This document shows, in pieces, positions 45,801 through 57,600 of a stretch of DNA of 64,000 nt. The first letter of the stretch is position 1, and the number at the start of each line of letters is the position of its first letter. The notes under the pieces are model-generated. The model saw only the letters and a program-made list of their open reading frames with translations. It searched no databases and was not told the origin of the DNA. The DNA comes from Ectocarpus siliculosus. Lineage: Eukaryota > Sar > Phaeophyceae > Ectocarpales > Ectocarpaceae. The position numbers and the translations under genes were made by a program. Location of the stretch: contig FN649755.1 in NCBI GenBank assembly GCA_000310025.1, positions 2,533,315-2,597,314 on the forward strand. Direction: 5' to 3'.

Positions 45801-46521
45801 TGGGATTTGCATTCCGCATCTAGCTTCGTCGTGCTGCGTGTTGTGTAGTCCAACTCATGTACGACTGCAGAGGACATGGCGCAACGCGACCAAGCCGGGG
45901 TGCCACCCTTGCCGAGTTAAACTAGGGTTATACGTTGCCGTTGGCAAGCAAGTGTCGAGAGAGTGGAGGTCTTGGACCCATGAAGCCGATCCCCGGTCTG
46001 ACTGATCGGAGCAGCTCAGAGGGAATAGCCTTGACACCGCATTCTTCTTACATTTCACGTGGTTGAACATTCTCGTTTTACTGCTCCTGAGTTTCGCTCA
46101 CCTGTTCTTGTGCGCATGATGTTCATGTTCTATCGAAAAGTAACGATAATGTTCTTGATTGAGTATGCGCACGTCTCACCGCACCTGACAATTAAGGTGA
46201 TGGCATGTACTCGAATTTTATACTGCCTTGACGTCACTTTTTTTCCTTGATCCTTTTGCCTCCCACCCCCCGACGCACGTTCCGCACGTGCCACTGCCCT
46301 TGACTCTTGGTGGCGGAAAAGCCTCCACATTTGCCGTCGCGACGATCCTGTACGCCGAGGAGCTGTCGAGCGAGGGAGTGGTTCTGTTCGCCCTCGTCGT
46401 GTCTCTGGGATCCAGTGTGATAGTGATGGTGGTGTTCGTGTGCACTCTATATTCAGCAGCAACAGGATCTCTCTTCGCTCCCGACCCGGTTCTTTCGGTC
46501 CGTCTTGAAGAGCTGCCTTAG
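33877..46521 (+). CDS. SLAC1/TehA-type (TDT family) anion channel or transporter
   Basis: Multi-pass membrane protein expected to pass anions such as nitrate, chloride or malate. Exons: 33877-33977 (ATG, in-frame TAG just before), 34496-34556, 35774-35914, 38338-38461, 40315-40499, 40895-40996, 42756-43282, 44327-44828, 46322-46521 (stop TAG). Phases match except that one exon of 3n+1 bases is needed between 40996 and 42756. Family marks in order: FAIPLGLSSQAQLWGSL (TM1), YWVLALSLLAVIALGYFLK (TM2), EWAHPIRSNFVFTPLLASM, SRANPSYQLAVVGNFL, LFFFAVGCLYLLLVFF, ALHPIYFLFIAPPSAAAIAW, FSVAWWAYSFP and STFAVATILYAEE. These match plant SLAC1 blocks almost one for one. Its short soluble N-terminus (MATEKNFTSVLKGIELEDPR) lacks the long plant SLAC1 tail. 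A copy of the SINE-like repeat is in the third intron. About 647 residues plus the missing exon. Confidence 0.9.
36052..36276 (+). other. Small open frame with CxxCxGxG, inside a channel-gene intron
   Basis: ATG-started, 74 codons, with CAACKGSG and GGCRTC, reminiscent of a DnaJ-type zinc-finger repeat. It lies in the 35915-38337 intron. It has only one and a half motifs and no splice support. Probably chance or a remnant. Confidence 0.15.
36440..37060 (-). mobile_element. SINE-like repeat, copy 4
   Basis: Near full-length, very similar to copy 3 through both 60-bp units, the hairpin, the body and the tRNA-like end. It is bounded by C-runs on both sides (36440-36463 and 37046-37060). It sits in an intron of the anion-channel gene, antisense to it. 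Confidence 0.88.
42756..44623 (+). other. Large hydrophilic insertion in the anion-channel loop
   Basis: Exon 42756-43282 (175 codons) and the first 99 codons of exon 44327-44828 encode about 270 polar residues. They begin RVGGNEEAIMSHPTRRTKAG and include GNSRYSGRLHDIAFN and LEADNEDTEDATARAENHLG. The position is between the membrane segment ending FFAIQ and the next block ALHPIYFLF, where plant SLAC1 has only a short loop. It is rich in Ser, Glu and Asp and predicted to be disordered. Confidence 0.7.
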
Positions 46522-48390
46522 TTGTTGTTCAGGACGGAACTGGCATTCACCTAAGAATGCATGTGACATCACTTCGATGTTGTCGGAGAACCGAGAATCG
46601 AAACTTGCGTCAAGTGGTAATCCTTTAGACTTTGGTGTATCGTAGAATTACATGTTCGTATTTCTGCTTAGCTTCCCGAGGAGTCTGAGCGTCAGCCTCT
46701 ACCTTTCTTCAGGGTTTTGTTCCTTTCTTTAGTTGTCTCTTCGGATTTCGTAGTTTTTGCGTTTTTCGTGGTAGTTGTGACAATCTGGTCGTCCGTGAGA
46801 AGACAAGAGGGCATCGGCTGTAGAGATTTTTGGGGTTCGATGGCGGTGCAGACCAGCACATGTATCGGTATGACTGGGGAGACAGGGCTTGCAAGGCAAC
46901 CCCACGGGCTAGTGGTTCACGGAATCAGAAGTACATAGCAGTCAACGAAAAGCCTCCCGTGAAGCTGTGCCAACGGGGCACGTAGAAGTCACATAGGGTT
47001 AAGAAGTCTTTGTGTTTGTTTTCTTTCATGTCCTTGCATCGCAGCTTGTGACGAGACATGTGCACGTATAGGATGATACCACTGTATTGAGTACGAAACA
47101 AAACAAAACGTGAAGCGGTCATGTGGCCCTGATTCCCACCTCTGATATACTCGCAGTACCAGGCTTGAGGCCGATTTGGTGTGCACCGTTGTGTAGTAAT
47201 ATGGAGGAACGAAGTGTGAAGTTGAATTGTTGATATGAGTATGCCACACGGAGCTCTAACCCTTGCATGTACTTCCTCTGTCCCATAAGGCTAGTCGGTT
47301 ATGGGCAACAAGTCGTTCGTGAACATAGAGGTTGAACCTAACCTTGTAGTAAGGTTCGTTGGAAGCTGGCGTGTAGACGATGCTGATGTATTAATTGCAG
47401 ATCGATCTGAAGACTGTTTTCTTTTTTTCTTTTTTTCCGTCTTTACTTCAAATCAGCGCTCACAGCACTCAACTTGTGCCGTTTACTCCAACCGGTGGTC
47501 ACACAGAATGGTTTGTCTCCTTGAGGTCCCCTACGCACCCTTCCTGCGATACTTTGCCTTCGACTTTTAAGGCGAGAAGAGTGCAGCACTCTCTTCCCTC
47601 TGTGTACACACGTACACAAGAACTCGCGCTTTCCACCCAGCCGAGGAACTGAAGCGAGAGAAAAAATATCTTTGCAAGAAAAGCTCGCGTAAGCCGGGAT
47701 CCAAACCCCTGACCCTGGATAGACACTAATATTTGTGTTGTCTAACTACTGTAAGAAAACAACGTAAGAGTATATACTGTAGTCCAAAGCGCGTTCGGCC
47801 CCTTTCTCGTCTGAGTAAGCAAAATCCCAAATCCAGCTCCGGTGACGGTAATGCGGATACCCTACCGTGAAAGAGGACGGGCCGAGTACCGAGATTCGCC
47901 GGTGCCGCGACTGCCACCATCATCTTCCGATGTCCACTCCCACATGCGTATTGCCCCCACCCCTGAAACCTATAGGCACGATCCCACCCCTCGTGGCCCC
48001 GTGAGAGCAAGGAAGCTGACTAGCGAAATATTTTCCCCCGCCTTCTTTCTCAGTAATTAGGCTCTCAGACCCAATAGACGCACACCGAAATGTCTCAAAG
48101 ATATCGGGTCAGCTCTCTCCCGCTAAGGTCAACAAGGAGTCGCCGGTCAAACTCAAAGGATGCTCCTGTACAGTTGTGTGTGCTACTGCCGGCGTTGATG
48201 CAACCATGGGCTGGCGAGGCTGCACCTTGCAACAGAAGAAGAGGGCTCGGTCTTGCGGTGTCCTCTATTTCTATTTCCGAGACATGATGGTGAGGCAAGC
48301 CGACTTCACACCTCGAGTCTCTCTCCACTACTATCTAGCGCGACTCTGTGTCATCTTGCCGTCCTGCGAAAGCGTTGGTCGGATGATCAC
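46522..48390. other. Convergent intergenic region, no gene supported
   Basis: Between the stop of the channel gene and the last recognised exon of the minus-strand poly-Q gene. It may include 3' exons or the UTR of the latter. At 47690-47750 a minus-strand ggtttggatccc word looks like a B-box, but no tRNA can be folded around it. Confidence 0.4.
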
Positions 48391-48455
48391 CTGTGGGGGA
48401 ACCAAGACGGCCCTGTGCCACCGCCTCCGCCAACATGGAAAACCCGTGAAAGGTG

Positions 48456-48495
<40 letters not shown>

Positions 48496-50677
48496 CAGTC
48501 CGCGAAGGCGGCGAAGGAGTCCAAGAAGAAGTATGTGATGGCGGTGCTGACGACGGCGGCGGCTGCACTCTTCTGTCTCCTCTCCACACGGGTGTCGGAC
48601 GATCGCCCCTTTCCGAAGAAACCACAGTCATCGTGGAGGCCGCTGGAAGTGTCCGTGATCCACCGCCACCCGTTGTGACTTGTGCGGCAGTTCCGAGATA
48701 ACTGCGATCCGTAGACACATCTCCCCCGCGCACCTGCTCACCTCGGTCCTCAGCCCCGAGATAAAGCGACCGAGACCCACCGACAGAGCTCGAATCCTGA
48801 CGCTGCTGATAATCCCTTCCGGCACCTCCTCCGCGGCTCTCTGAGCGCGCCGATCCGTCACGCTCCTCAGCGTATCGGCGCCAGCCAGCACCAACAACAC
48901 TACCGCTCGCGCTGCCAAGAACAGCCGGAGGCACCGGCATGAGCTCGCCTGAGATCACTCCAGCGCTCGCGGTGGCCCTAGCCCCTTCCGGCACCAGCCC
49001 ACGGGACCCCCACGACGACGTCGCAGGTACGAGGGTGGACGACGCCATTTGGCGGTCCGCCTCGTCACCAGGAGCGTTGGCAGCTAGCCACGCTGCTGCA
49101 TCCGCCGCCGCTCCTCCCACAGAGCCACCACCACAGCCGTTGCTGCGGTCGGTTGACGGGGGGCAGTCGTCGGGGGGAGGCATGAGCGTGTGAACAGCTG
49201 CATCCGCGCCAGTGCTAGTAACGAGGGGCACAGCAGCAGCAGCAGCAGTCGAACCTTTGTTGCCTCTGACGCCGCCATCGTAAGAATCGCGAGTACCACC
49301 CATCGCCCCGCCACCCGCCGCACCCCTCCCCTTCATATTCCCGCTCGTAGTCAAGAGCGCTTGGACGCCTACCATGGGGTGCCGGTCATTTTCTGCTGCC
49401 TCGGCCGTGTCCGTGCGGCGCTGATCACTTTCCTGCGCGGGAAACAAGTGGTTGGGAGGGAAAGGGTTGTTGAACTCGCACGGAAAGGACTAACCGCAAA
49501 AAGAAAGCGTCGTCTCCAGCAATAACCATTCCCGCCACAGAAAGAGGCTACTCATTTCAGTTATCGCGTGAACAAGGTCTTTCCACCAGCCCATCTCCCT
49601 CTAGGTGTTCAGTGTCAAATGCCACCAGAACAACGACATAATCGTCCCCTGTCCTGCGTTCACCCGCAAACCGCCCGGAAAACGGTTCAACGCTTTAACT
49701 TCCAACAGTAAAGAATGTCTTGAATACAATTCTTACTTTGATACGTCCGCAAAACCACACTCAAAACATCCACACGAGTCAGAGTCCAAAACTGTCTTGC
49801 CTCATTTCGTGCAGCCTCTTCCTCAGCCGCGGCTCTCGCAGCCGCCGCTCTTATCTCCGCCTCCTTGGCCCTTTCGGCTGCCTTCTCGGCCTCTGCGGCG
49901 GCCTTCCTCTCGCGGTTACGCCTCGCCTTCGCCCTTGCCTCCTCCAGCTTCCGCTTGCGCTTAATCGCCTCCTCGTCGTTCTTCTTCTTCTTGATGGCGA
50001 GATCCTCCATCATCTTGGGAACCAATTTCCTGGTGTTCCAACCAAGTAATGTCAGTTGTGAGTGCAGCACTCGGGGTCTCTGGGTAAGACCGTTTAGCGT
50101 CGAGGGATTTGGCCGGCCTCATACCAGATACCTGACACTCTTGAGAGTATCAAACAAGTAGCATACTCCTTTTGTTTAGCGCGAGTTCGCCGTCCTTGAT
50201 GCACGGCAACCGACCTTACTAATGCCGCATAACTCCCGGGACCGGGACTATTGGTGTAGTACTTGATTTTTCGTTCTTCTCCCTTTCTTTTGCCTGCCAT
50301 CATTCTTGGTGTTCAACAACAACACGCCGTTTAGCCGCTACCGACTTTCATGGGGACATCCTCCAACACCTTTCGAATAATCTTCCGCGGGCTCCTTGTT
50401 CTCGCGCCGCCTCCACTTGAATGGTTTCGACGTGAACAGGGAGGGGGATCGACCTAGAGGAAAACAGAACATTCTGCAATCGTAGCCATCCGTTTCTATG
50501 GCAACACAACAGCCAAAGGCGACGCAGACTGCAGTTGCCTGTCACCTGCGTTTCTCCGCCAAATCGTTCTCCGACATGCCAGAAGACCCAAACCTCTTTC
50601 GCGCTTCCTTGAGCAACGCGGGCGTGGCGCCCAGCAGACGCGCCAGGGGCCCCGCAAAGCTCTCTTGCCCTCCTCCC
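48391..50677 (-). CDS. Unrecognised protein with basic coiled coil and poly-Q/Gly/Ser region (partial)
   Basis: Three exons. 50677-50546 reads GGGQESFAGPLARLLGATPA and ends ENDLAEKR. It joins in phase to 50029-49737, a Lys/Glu/Ala-rich helix (KKKKNDEEAIKRKRKLEEAR and onward) likely to form a basic coiled coil. Exon 49432-48391 encodes about 347 Gly/Ser/Ala/Pro-rich residues with a 12-13 Gln run near its end. The phase between the second and third exons does not match directly, so an exon is missing or the third belongs elsewhere. No family recognised. It could be a C-terminal extension of the Rbbp5-like gene to its right (same strand), but the phase from 51700 does not fit directly. Neither start nor stop was found. 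Confidence 0.5.
48458..48493 (+). repeat. (CTG)12 trinucleotide repeat, coding for poly-Gln on minus strand
   Basis: Twelve perfect CTG triplets. Read on the minus strand as CAG they encode a Gln run inside the low-complexity exon. Likely length-variable between strains. Confidence 0.95.
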
Positions 50678-51040
50678 CTGCATTTGAATGATTCGGTAAC
50701 GCACACAGATATGTAACACTCGAAGCAACTAACTGGCACGACCATGAAAGATGTTTCAATTCAACGACAGAAAGAGACCAAACAGTTGGGAATGGTATAC
50801 CCCTCGTGGTTAGCAAACATCACCAACAGGGAGAGGCTGTACTTGACAATAGTGGCCAAATGAAGGTTATTCATGGTAGGGCAACAACGGCAACAGAACC
50901 TAAATTTCACCTCGGAGAACTCCTAGGTCCGCCCGACCCGTCCTCGCTCCCGCCTTCAGACGGCCAGGAGTCTTCCCTTTCTGGTACCCACCGTAGCTCG
51001 CCAGGTTGGGCGTCCGCCCACAGTTCTGTGCGCCAGGGGC

Positions 51041-51042
<2 letters not shown>

Positions 51043-51081
<39 letters not shown>
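51043..51081. repeat. (GT)n microsatellite
   Basis: About 19 perfect GT dinucleotides followed by T6. Confidence 0.97.
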
Positions 51082-51083
<2 letters not shown>

Positions 51084-51227
51084 TTACTTTCAGCATCGAC
51101 CGCGCCAACCGGCTGACCAATGAAAATACTTCAGTCTCAGCGCGGGTGAAAACCAAGAGCACTTCTAAATGCCATTAACTGGGACCCCGTGAGGGGGCGG
51201 CATGGGGGAGACTAACCTATTCTCCGG

Positions 51228-51308
51228 TGTGTGAGAGAGAGAGAGAGAAAGAGAGAGACAAACAGACAGACAGGGAGAGAGAGAGACAGACAGAGAGAGA
51301 GAGAGAGT
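51228..51308. repeat. (GA)n-type microsatellite
   Basis: An interrupted GA/GACA simple repeat of about 80 bp. Nothing else was seen in 50678-51658 apart from this and the GT tract. Confidence 0.95.
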
Positions 51309-51658
51309 CACCGCTGTTTTGCGACACCGAAAACTGAAGTGCGCGTCATCCATAACAAGGTTGGTTGTGAGATAGGCTATCGCGGAAATGTTTAGGTTAG
51401 GTGCCTGAAACTAACAGATATGGAGAGATTATGGCAGCCGAGAACGTGAACACGCCTACAAAAGTGCTGGTGAAAGAAGAAAGGGGAAACGAATAGATGC
51501 CCCATCTGCAATGTTAATTCTTGTCTGAGACACTGGAAAGAGGTCAGTCATAAATAGTATGGACGTATCCACCAAACTGCGGCGGTAGCAGCAGCCAAGG
51601 CAAAATAACAACAACAGCCACAACAATAACAAGCACAACAGCACCAACAACAGCACCA

Positions 51659-54600
51659 TCAACAACAACAACAGCGGACCCACGCTCCCTGTTCATCACC
51701 CGTGTCCCCGCCGCCCTCCACGTCGACCGGCTCCTCCTTTTCTCCCAACGACGAGTCCTCTTGGGCGACAGCCTCGTGCTGCCAGGGCACCACCACCTCG
51801 TGCGCCTGGGTCTTGCTCAACACCTGATAACATCCATGTATGTGGTTCGATATTGTTGTTTTGATGTTGATGCTGTTGGTGGTGGTGGTGGACGGTGCCG
51901 AGGTTTTACTGCGGGTGATGAGAATAGAACGGCGTGGTCGAATGGCATAGTACTGCTGTGTATCCGATTGTAGTTTGTACGGCATCGGTCTGTACGAGGC
52001 AGTGTGACATCAGGCATCATGCTGCTGGGTGCTTACCTCGCCCCCCGGGCCAGTCATCACCACCGTGTCCAGCTCGTCTTCTGCTTCGAGATAATCCTGT
52101 CAGAGGGGACCCGACACGAGCAGCCACGGGGATGGACGGCACGGCCGGAAAGAAACAGAAGATCCCAGCGGGAGGTGGGATCGGGACGAGCGATAAAGCT
52201 TTACACATGCACGGTAAAAGGGGATCAGCGGCTTTCGCCGTCCCGGCTAATAGATCAATTCCAAGATACGCGATACGTGGTACTCTACATTTGTGGGGGC
52301 CTGTAGCAATTTGGCGTGAAAAAAAAAATGGCTCGGTGAAGAAAGAGAGAGGGCGACTCAATTCGTGTCATAAACATCAAAATGACAAATTCAGTGTGCT
52401 GCGTCTTGAACAAAGGCGAAGAAGAGTGCTCGAGCAGCAAGCAGCACTAGCGTACATACAGCAGCATCATTGATGACACACGCACACGGGTTGACAAGTA
52501 AAAGGCAGGAGAAAAAAACGTCAACCATTGTTGCAAATTTCGATTTATTTTATTTTATTCTGAGAGGGTTTGTCTATGCATGCGCCAATTCGTGACGAAC
52601 AAAACGCATACACATGAACAGCTGCCACATGAACAGCTGCGAGTGTGTGGTGATGAAGAGGATGGTCGTGGTGTGTGAGAGAGAGAGAGCGGGAAAACAG
52701 ACTCAAGTGTATGTTACAGACAAACGTCCAGGACGCCCGGACGCGACATACAAGTGTCAACATAGCCCGACAAAGCTGTATGCCATGTGGTTCCTCGCAG
52801 ATACATACCCGAAGACTGTATCGTAGAGGTAGGGTCAGCAGCGGACCCATGGACGTTTTCATGTTTGATAGGAACGCGTGGCCGCCACCGCCAGAAATGT
52901 GCCCGGCGTCTACTCGTCTTTCATCGTGTTGCAACTGAATACAGTCCGCTTCAGCAGAAAGCTGAAAGTGCGCGGCATGTGGCGCTCAGAGCGGGAAATG
53001 TACATGCGGAGTGAAGCGTCCAAGTGCAGAGTTGGAAGAATTGCGAGCGGGCCCGCCGAGAAACAAAACCATCTCAGATATGACCCATGAACCGTGCAAG
53101 ATTGATTGAGGCGTCCGGTACGGTTGGTGGCGCGGTTCGTCCGGTTTCCGCGAGCGGGCGAGACAGAGGCGGAGTGAACATGTACGTGGAAAGCGGAAAT
53201 AAAAACTGTTCTGTACGAGCTCCAAACATCCTGCCCAGCCGCGAAGCCCGAAATATTGAATGTACGATAGCCCGGACACATGTCCGTACTCCGTACATAT
53301 TTGCAAAAAATATGAGAAGATGTTCGGCATGTGAGAGCCGAGAGAGAGACTGGGGTAAAATGCGAATGGATACATGGGGGCGCGGAGGCGGGGGGCGCAA
53401 GGTTTATGCGAGCGGACGACACGGATCCAGAGAGAGAGAGAGCTGGAAAGTAGCGCTCCAAAGATCCGGAGATATGGAAGCCCAGCTCTGTCAAGAGGTT
53501 TCGGTATACCTATCGTCGTTTTTCGCATCCTCTTGGTTGTGGAGCGATCGAACTGCGGAAGTCACTCTTGAGGGGAGTTGCGATCCTTCGCACAAAAATG
53601 ATATGTGCAAGGCAATCAGCGTGTCCATGTCGTTGTGCAACAGCCGAAGTCCATGACGCCATGGAGCACTCTCCTTGTTGAAGACGTTCTCCCGACCGCT
53701 AAAACCGTTTGAAACTGAGGTATTAGTTCAAAATGCGCGAAATTACCAAAAAAAGAAAAGACTCTATCGATACCATCCACAGCAGCCACATGACTCGTTC
53801 TGGACGCAGCGGAAAGCACAGGTAGTCAGCTGCCCCGCGTTCTAAACCACGGCGGCGGCGGCTTCTGCCTTCGTGCATGCAGTTTTACCACTTTGCTATG
53901 CTTGCTTCGCGGTGCCACATCCAACGTTCCGTTCTGGTCCCCTGACGCAGGGGGCTGCCTGTCTGTGTGGAGCGTCCTTCTTGCTCAGCTTGAGACTATT
54001 TTTCATCCGCAACTTAGGTGAGAAAAGTCTTGCGCCAGCGCAATCGTTCAAGACCCGCGAATTCACGTGCGCACGAAAAACGCAGAACAACAACTCACCA
54101 CGTTGTTGTCGATGAGGACGTAGCCGGACGGGTACCAGGGCCCGGGAAAATCTGTTTTGAGCACCTACGCAGAACGAGGGTTTCGAGCCAGGCGAAGGCA
54201 TGGGATTTGGATGCAATAACCATTTCAGCAGCGCCGACAACCATGGCAAGACGCGCACCCAACCTGGCCAAGCGTGAAAGCGTGGGTAGTGTTCTCCGGC
54301 AGGCGAGCTTCAGGGTGTTGGTCGTCTGCCGCGGTGTACTTTCATGGCTCTCTTGATTCGTTGACGTAAGCTTCTTCAATGGAACAAACACCGACCCCGA
54401 CCTACGGACATTGCTGCCGTTCCTTGTATTTTCTGAAATATCAGTCGATACCAGGCTTCTCCGAATACCTACCTTGTGAATATAGTCCAGCTTTTCGAAT
54501 CTCTCGTAATGTGTCCTATACTGCCTACTCTAGGTGGTATAGACCAGCTGTGTAGTTCGCTTGACATCGTGAGAGGGGAACAACTCAACACACATCATAG

Positions 54601-57600
54601 AAAAAAGGACAAACCAATTACGTAAAAAATAATGGCTGACTAGGGACGAAACCAACCGTAGGGATACGCAATGTACCTCGGAAAATTTGCGTGTTTCATG
54701 CAGTATAGAAAAAAGCGAGTTCAAAACCGAAGACACTGAAACACAAAGGGAATGCACACACTGCCTCCTTATCCATGCTCTTGCACGGCTCCCTGTTGGG
54801 CGAGCCCCGACCCAACGCACTCTTCAATTATTGTTCCCCACAGATCGACGACATGTCTACCGTCAGCCGGGAAAGCGCGAGATTCAAGCCCACGTTGACA
54901 ACAAACACACCAAACACACCATGACATCAGTCAGTATACAACGTAAGTTGTTCGAGCCACCGATTTGATTTTGTGGAACTTGTTACTTCGGGGCCGGCTG
55001 TAGATGCACGCAGTGATTGTGGGGATGGGACGGGACTGTCAAAACCTAACCTCAAGTCCCGAGAGCAAAACGTCAGACCCAAGATCTCCAACTTGAAACT
55101 CCCCAAGTGAAAACCTGTAGAAAACAGGCATCGGCGGAGGGTTTGCTAGCAAACAAGCGCTACCTGCACGTACCTCTTCCTTGAAGTAGACCTCGCCTGT
55201 AGGGCACAGAAACATCAGCAAGGGGCGCCGTGGGGAACACGCCAAGGCGAGGACCCCCTCTCGGCGAGGCGTGTCTATGCGCTCGGGCTGCCCCCCTCCC
55301 AGACCGAAGAAGAAGAGATCTGTTTTATCGTCTCGGGTCTGACGGGGGGGTCCGCGCGAGTGAGGACAGTAGCGGGAGGTCCTGAATCAGTTGTTTGATC
55401 GTTGACAACTGAACCCCTCGAAGGGGGGAGCCACCTTCAGATTCTGCCGACGGGGACATCACCAGACAGGGAAAAAAGCAGACACCAAGCAGCACCCGGG
55501 GCACAGAAAAAAAATAACAAAACGGCACCATAACCTGCAGGCTAATGCACATAAAAAACAAACAGACAACGAGGCTCACCCTTGAGGGATTGCCAACGAT
55601 GGTCAGGCGTCGCTTCCGACTGCCGTCGTGTCCTCTGCCGTGGATATCGCCCAAAGTCGCTGCTCCCCAGTAACGGGCTTTGGCCCCCCGTGGCCCCAAG
55701 CTTCGCATGACGTTTGATTATCCAAGCGTTATTTAGGGGCATTATGAATCTTGGGGAAATGCTTGGAGGAGCGTGATAAGCGACAGGTCTATTCCTACCC
55801 AGCTTGCTGCGGGCCGGTGTTCGCGGGTGTGACAAATCCCCTGCGGAGCGACTATCAAGAGTTCGAATGCCGTCCAGGAAAAGAGGTGCCAGCGGTGCCA
55901 AACACAGTGTCGTTGGAAAAATCTCGTCCAATAGCTTTTCCAACACGTATCCGAAACGCAGTTGGCACCCTCTCGGCAACAATCAAGCTTTGGAGCTTGG
56001 CCCAAGATGTTGGTGACATCACGACGGAACACGGAGGTAAATCGGGCAATGGTCAACGATGGCGTGCCGACGCTAAACGCAACACCGAAAAAAGATTGAG
56101 CGCGGTCCATGTTGATATCTTGCCGCGTTCCCCATGTGCCGGGAACACGGCAATTCGGGGTAAGTTCACTCGACAGCAATGTGGCCCAAGACAGGCGATC
56201 ATTCGAGCACGTCAAGTGTGACCATTTCCGGTAAATCTTAAAGAGGGGATAAAGGACAGCCACACTAGAACGACGTATAAGCCACGGGCGAAAACACGTT
56301 GCTGTATTTTGAATGTCGACACGAAAACCCTCTTGAGCCCCGTTTCAACGCTCAGTTGCTGCACTGATAGTAGGAGGGGGTGTCGCTGCGCATTCCGAAA
56401 GCTCCCGAAAAAGAACTTTCAAACGACACCTTTTTCGGGGGCGACACTCCTTGTACTTCGGTGGAACATCAAGTTTTGAAAATCGGCCCGGAAGTTAGGA
56501 TGCAACGTCCAACACGGTATACACGAACAAAACAAGATAATAAAGGGATGACTTGCACCGAGCAAATATCACCTGTGACTTCGCGACAAGACCAAGCGGC
56601 CACAGTAGAGAAACAACAAAATCCAGCAGAACACGTGAGTAGGCAATGCTGTGCCTGGTACCCGATCATCATCATCAACACACACTTAGGCACCACCAGC
56701 AGCACCATCAGCAACAGCAATGGCCACGAAGACGACGACAACACCACGCACTTTTCTCCGAACGGCTCTGCCTTCACGAGGTCCAGGTCCTCCGTGGGCA
56801 CCAGGCACAAGCCTCTCGTGGCCGTAGCGATAAGCACCTTGTCTCCATCGGGCGCGAGCTTTCACGATGATGCACGTTCACATGTTGGATGGAAAAGGGC
56901 CAGAACAAGTTAGGGTCACTAGGGTTAGGGTTATGGTTAGGGAAAATACTGAGGAACTAAATAAAACCAGACGGACAAACGAGCGACTCAAACAAGCCTC
57001 AGGCGCGTGCGCGGGATCGGGGTCATCAAAGTCGTCAGGCGGAGACATGACAAATCGCACATCTGCAGATCAGGTTATGGGTACCCTTGGCTATTGTAAC
57101 TCTTTTACCCAATGATCTTCTCTCTGCTTGTTCGTAGTTAACCTGTTGATTGTTCGTAGTGAACCCGATTGGGGTAGGCGTCTGCGCCAACTGGACGTGT
57201 AAGGATGTTTGAAGGTACCTAGCAGGGATCGGAACGATTGTGTAACGTGAAGACAACGACCACAACAACAACAACAACAACAACGAAACGACGAAAAGAG
57301 ACGGCGTCTGAGAGCCCGCACCCGGGGCGGGAGAAACGGCCGGGTCATGTCCTCGTGTTTGCACTCTAGAATTTGTCCAGATCGTGCCGAACCGTCCGCG
57401 AAATGTTCATCTGGTGGCGTGATATTGTAAACGCATGCTCAAGTCGTTAGACCATTGACCTCGCATCCTTGCAATGCCGGGACGGAGCGATATGCCGGGT
57501 TTTCGTCGGCCCAGGCTACGTCCCACAAGGATAAACCAGAATCTGGTTATTATCCTTGCGTTAGCCGTGCCAAACCGGATACGTCATGGGTTGATTGGGC

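Noticed and set aside
47690-47755. Possible tRNA on the minus strand (ggtttggatccc)
   Set aside because: No acceptor stem or anticodon arm can be formed; at most a SINE trace.
52910-53656. Overlapping frames of 180-194 codons on both strands
   Set aside because: They lie in an intron of the Rbbp5-like gene; composition is random-like, with no motifs or paired splice sites.
56380-56913. 177-codon plus-strand frame
   Set aside because: Opposite strand to the Rbbp5-like exon 56858-56752, with no motif and no splice support.
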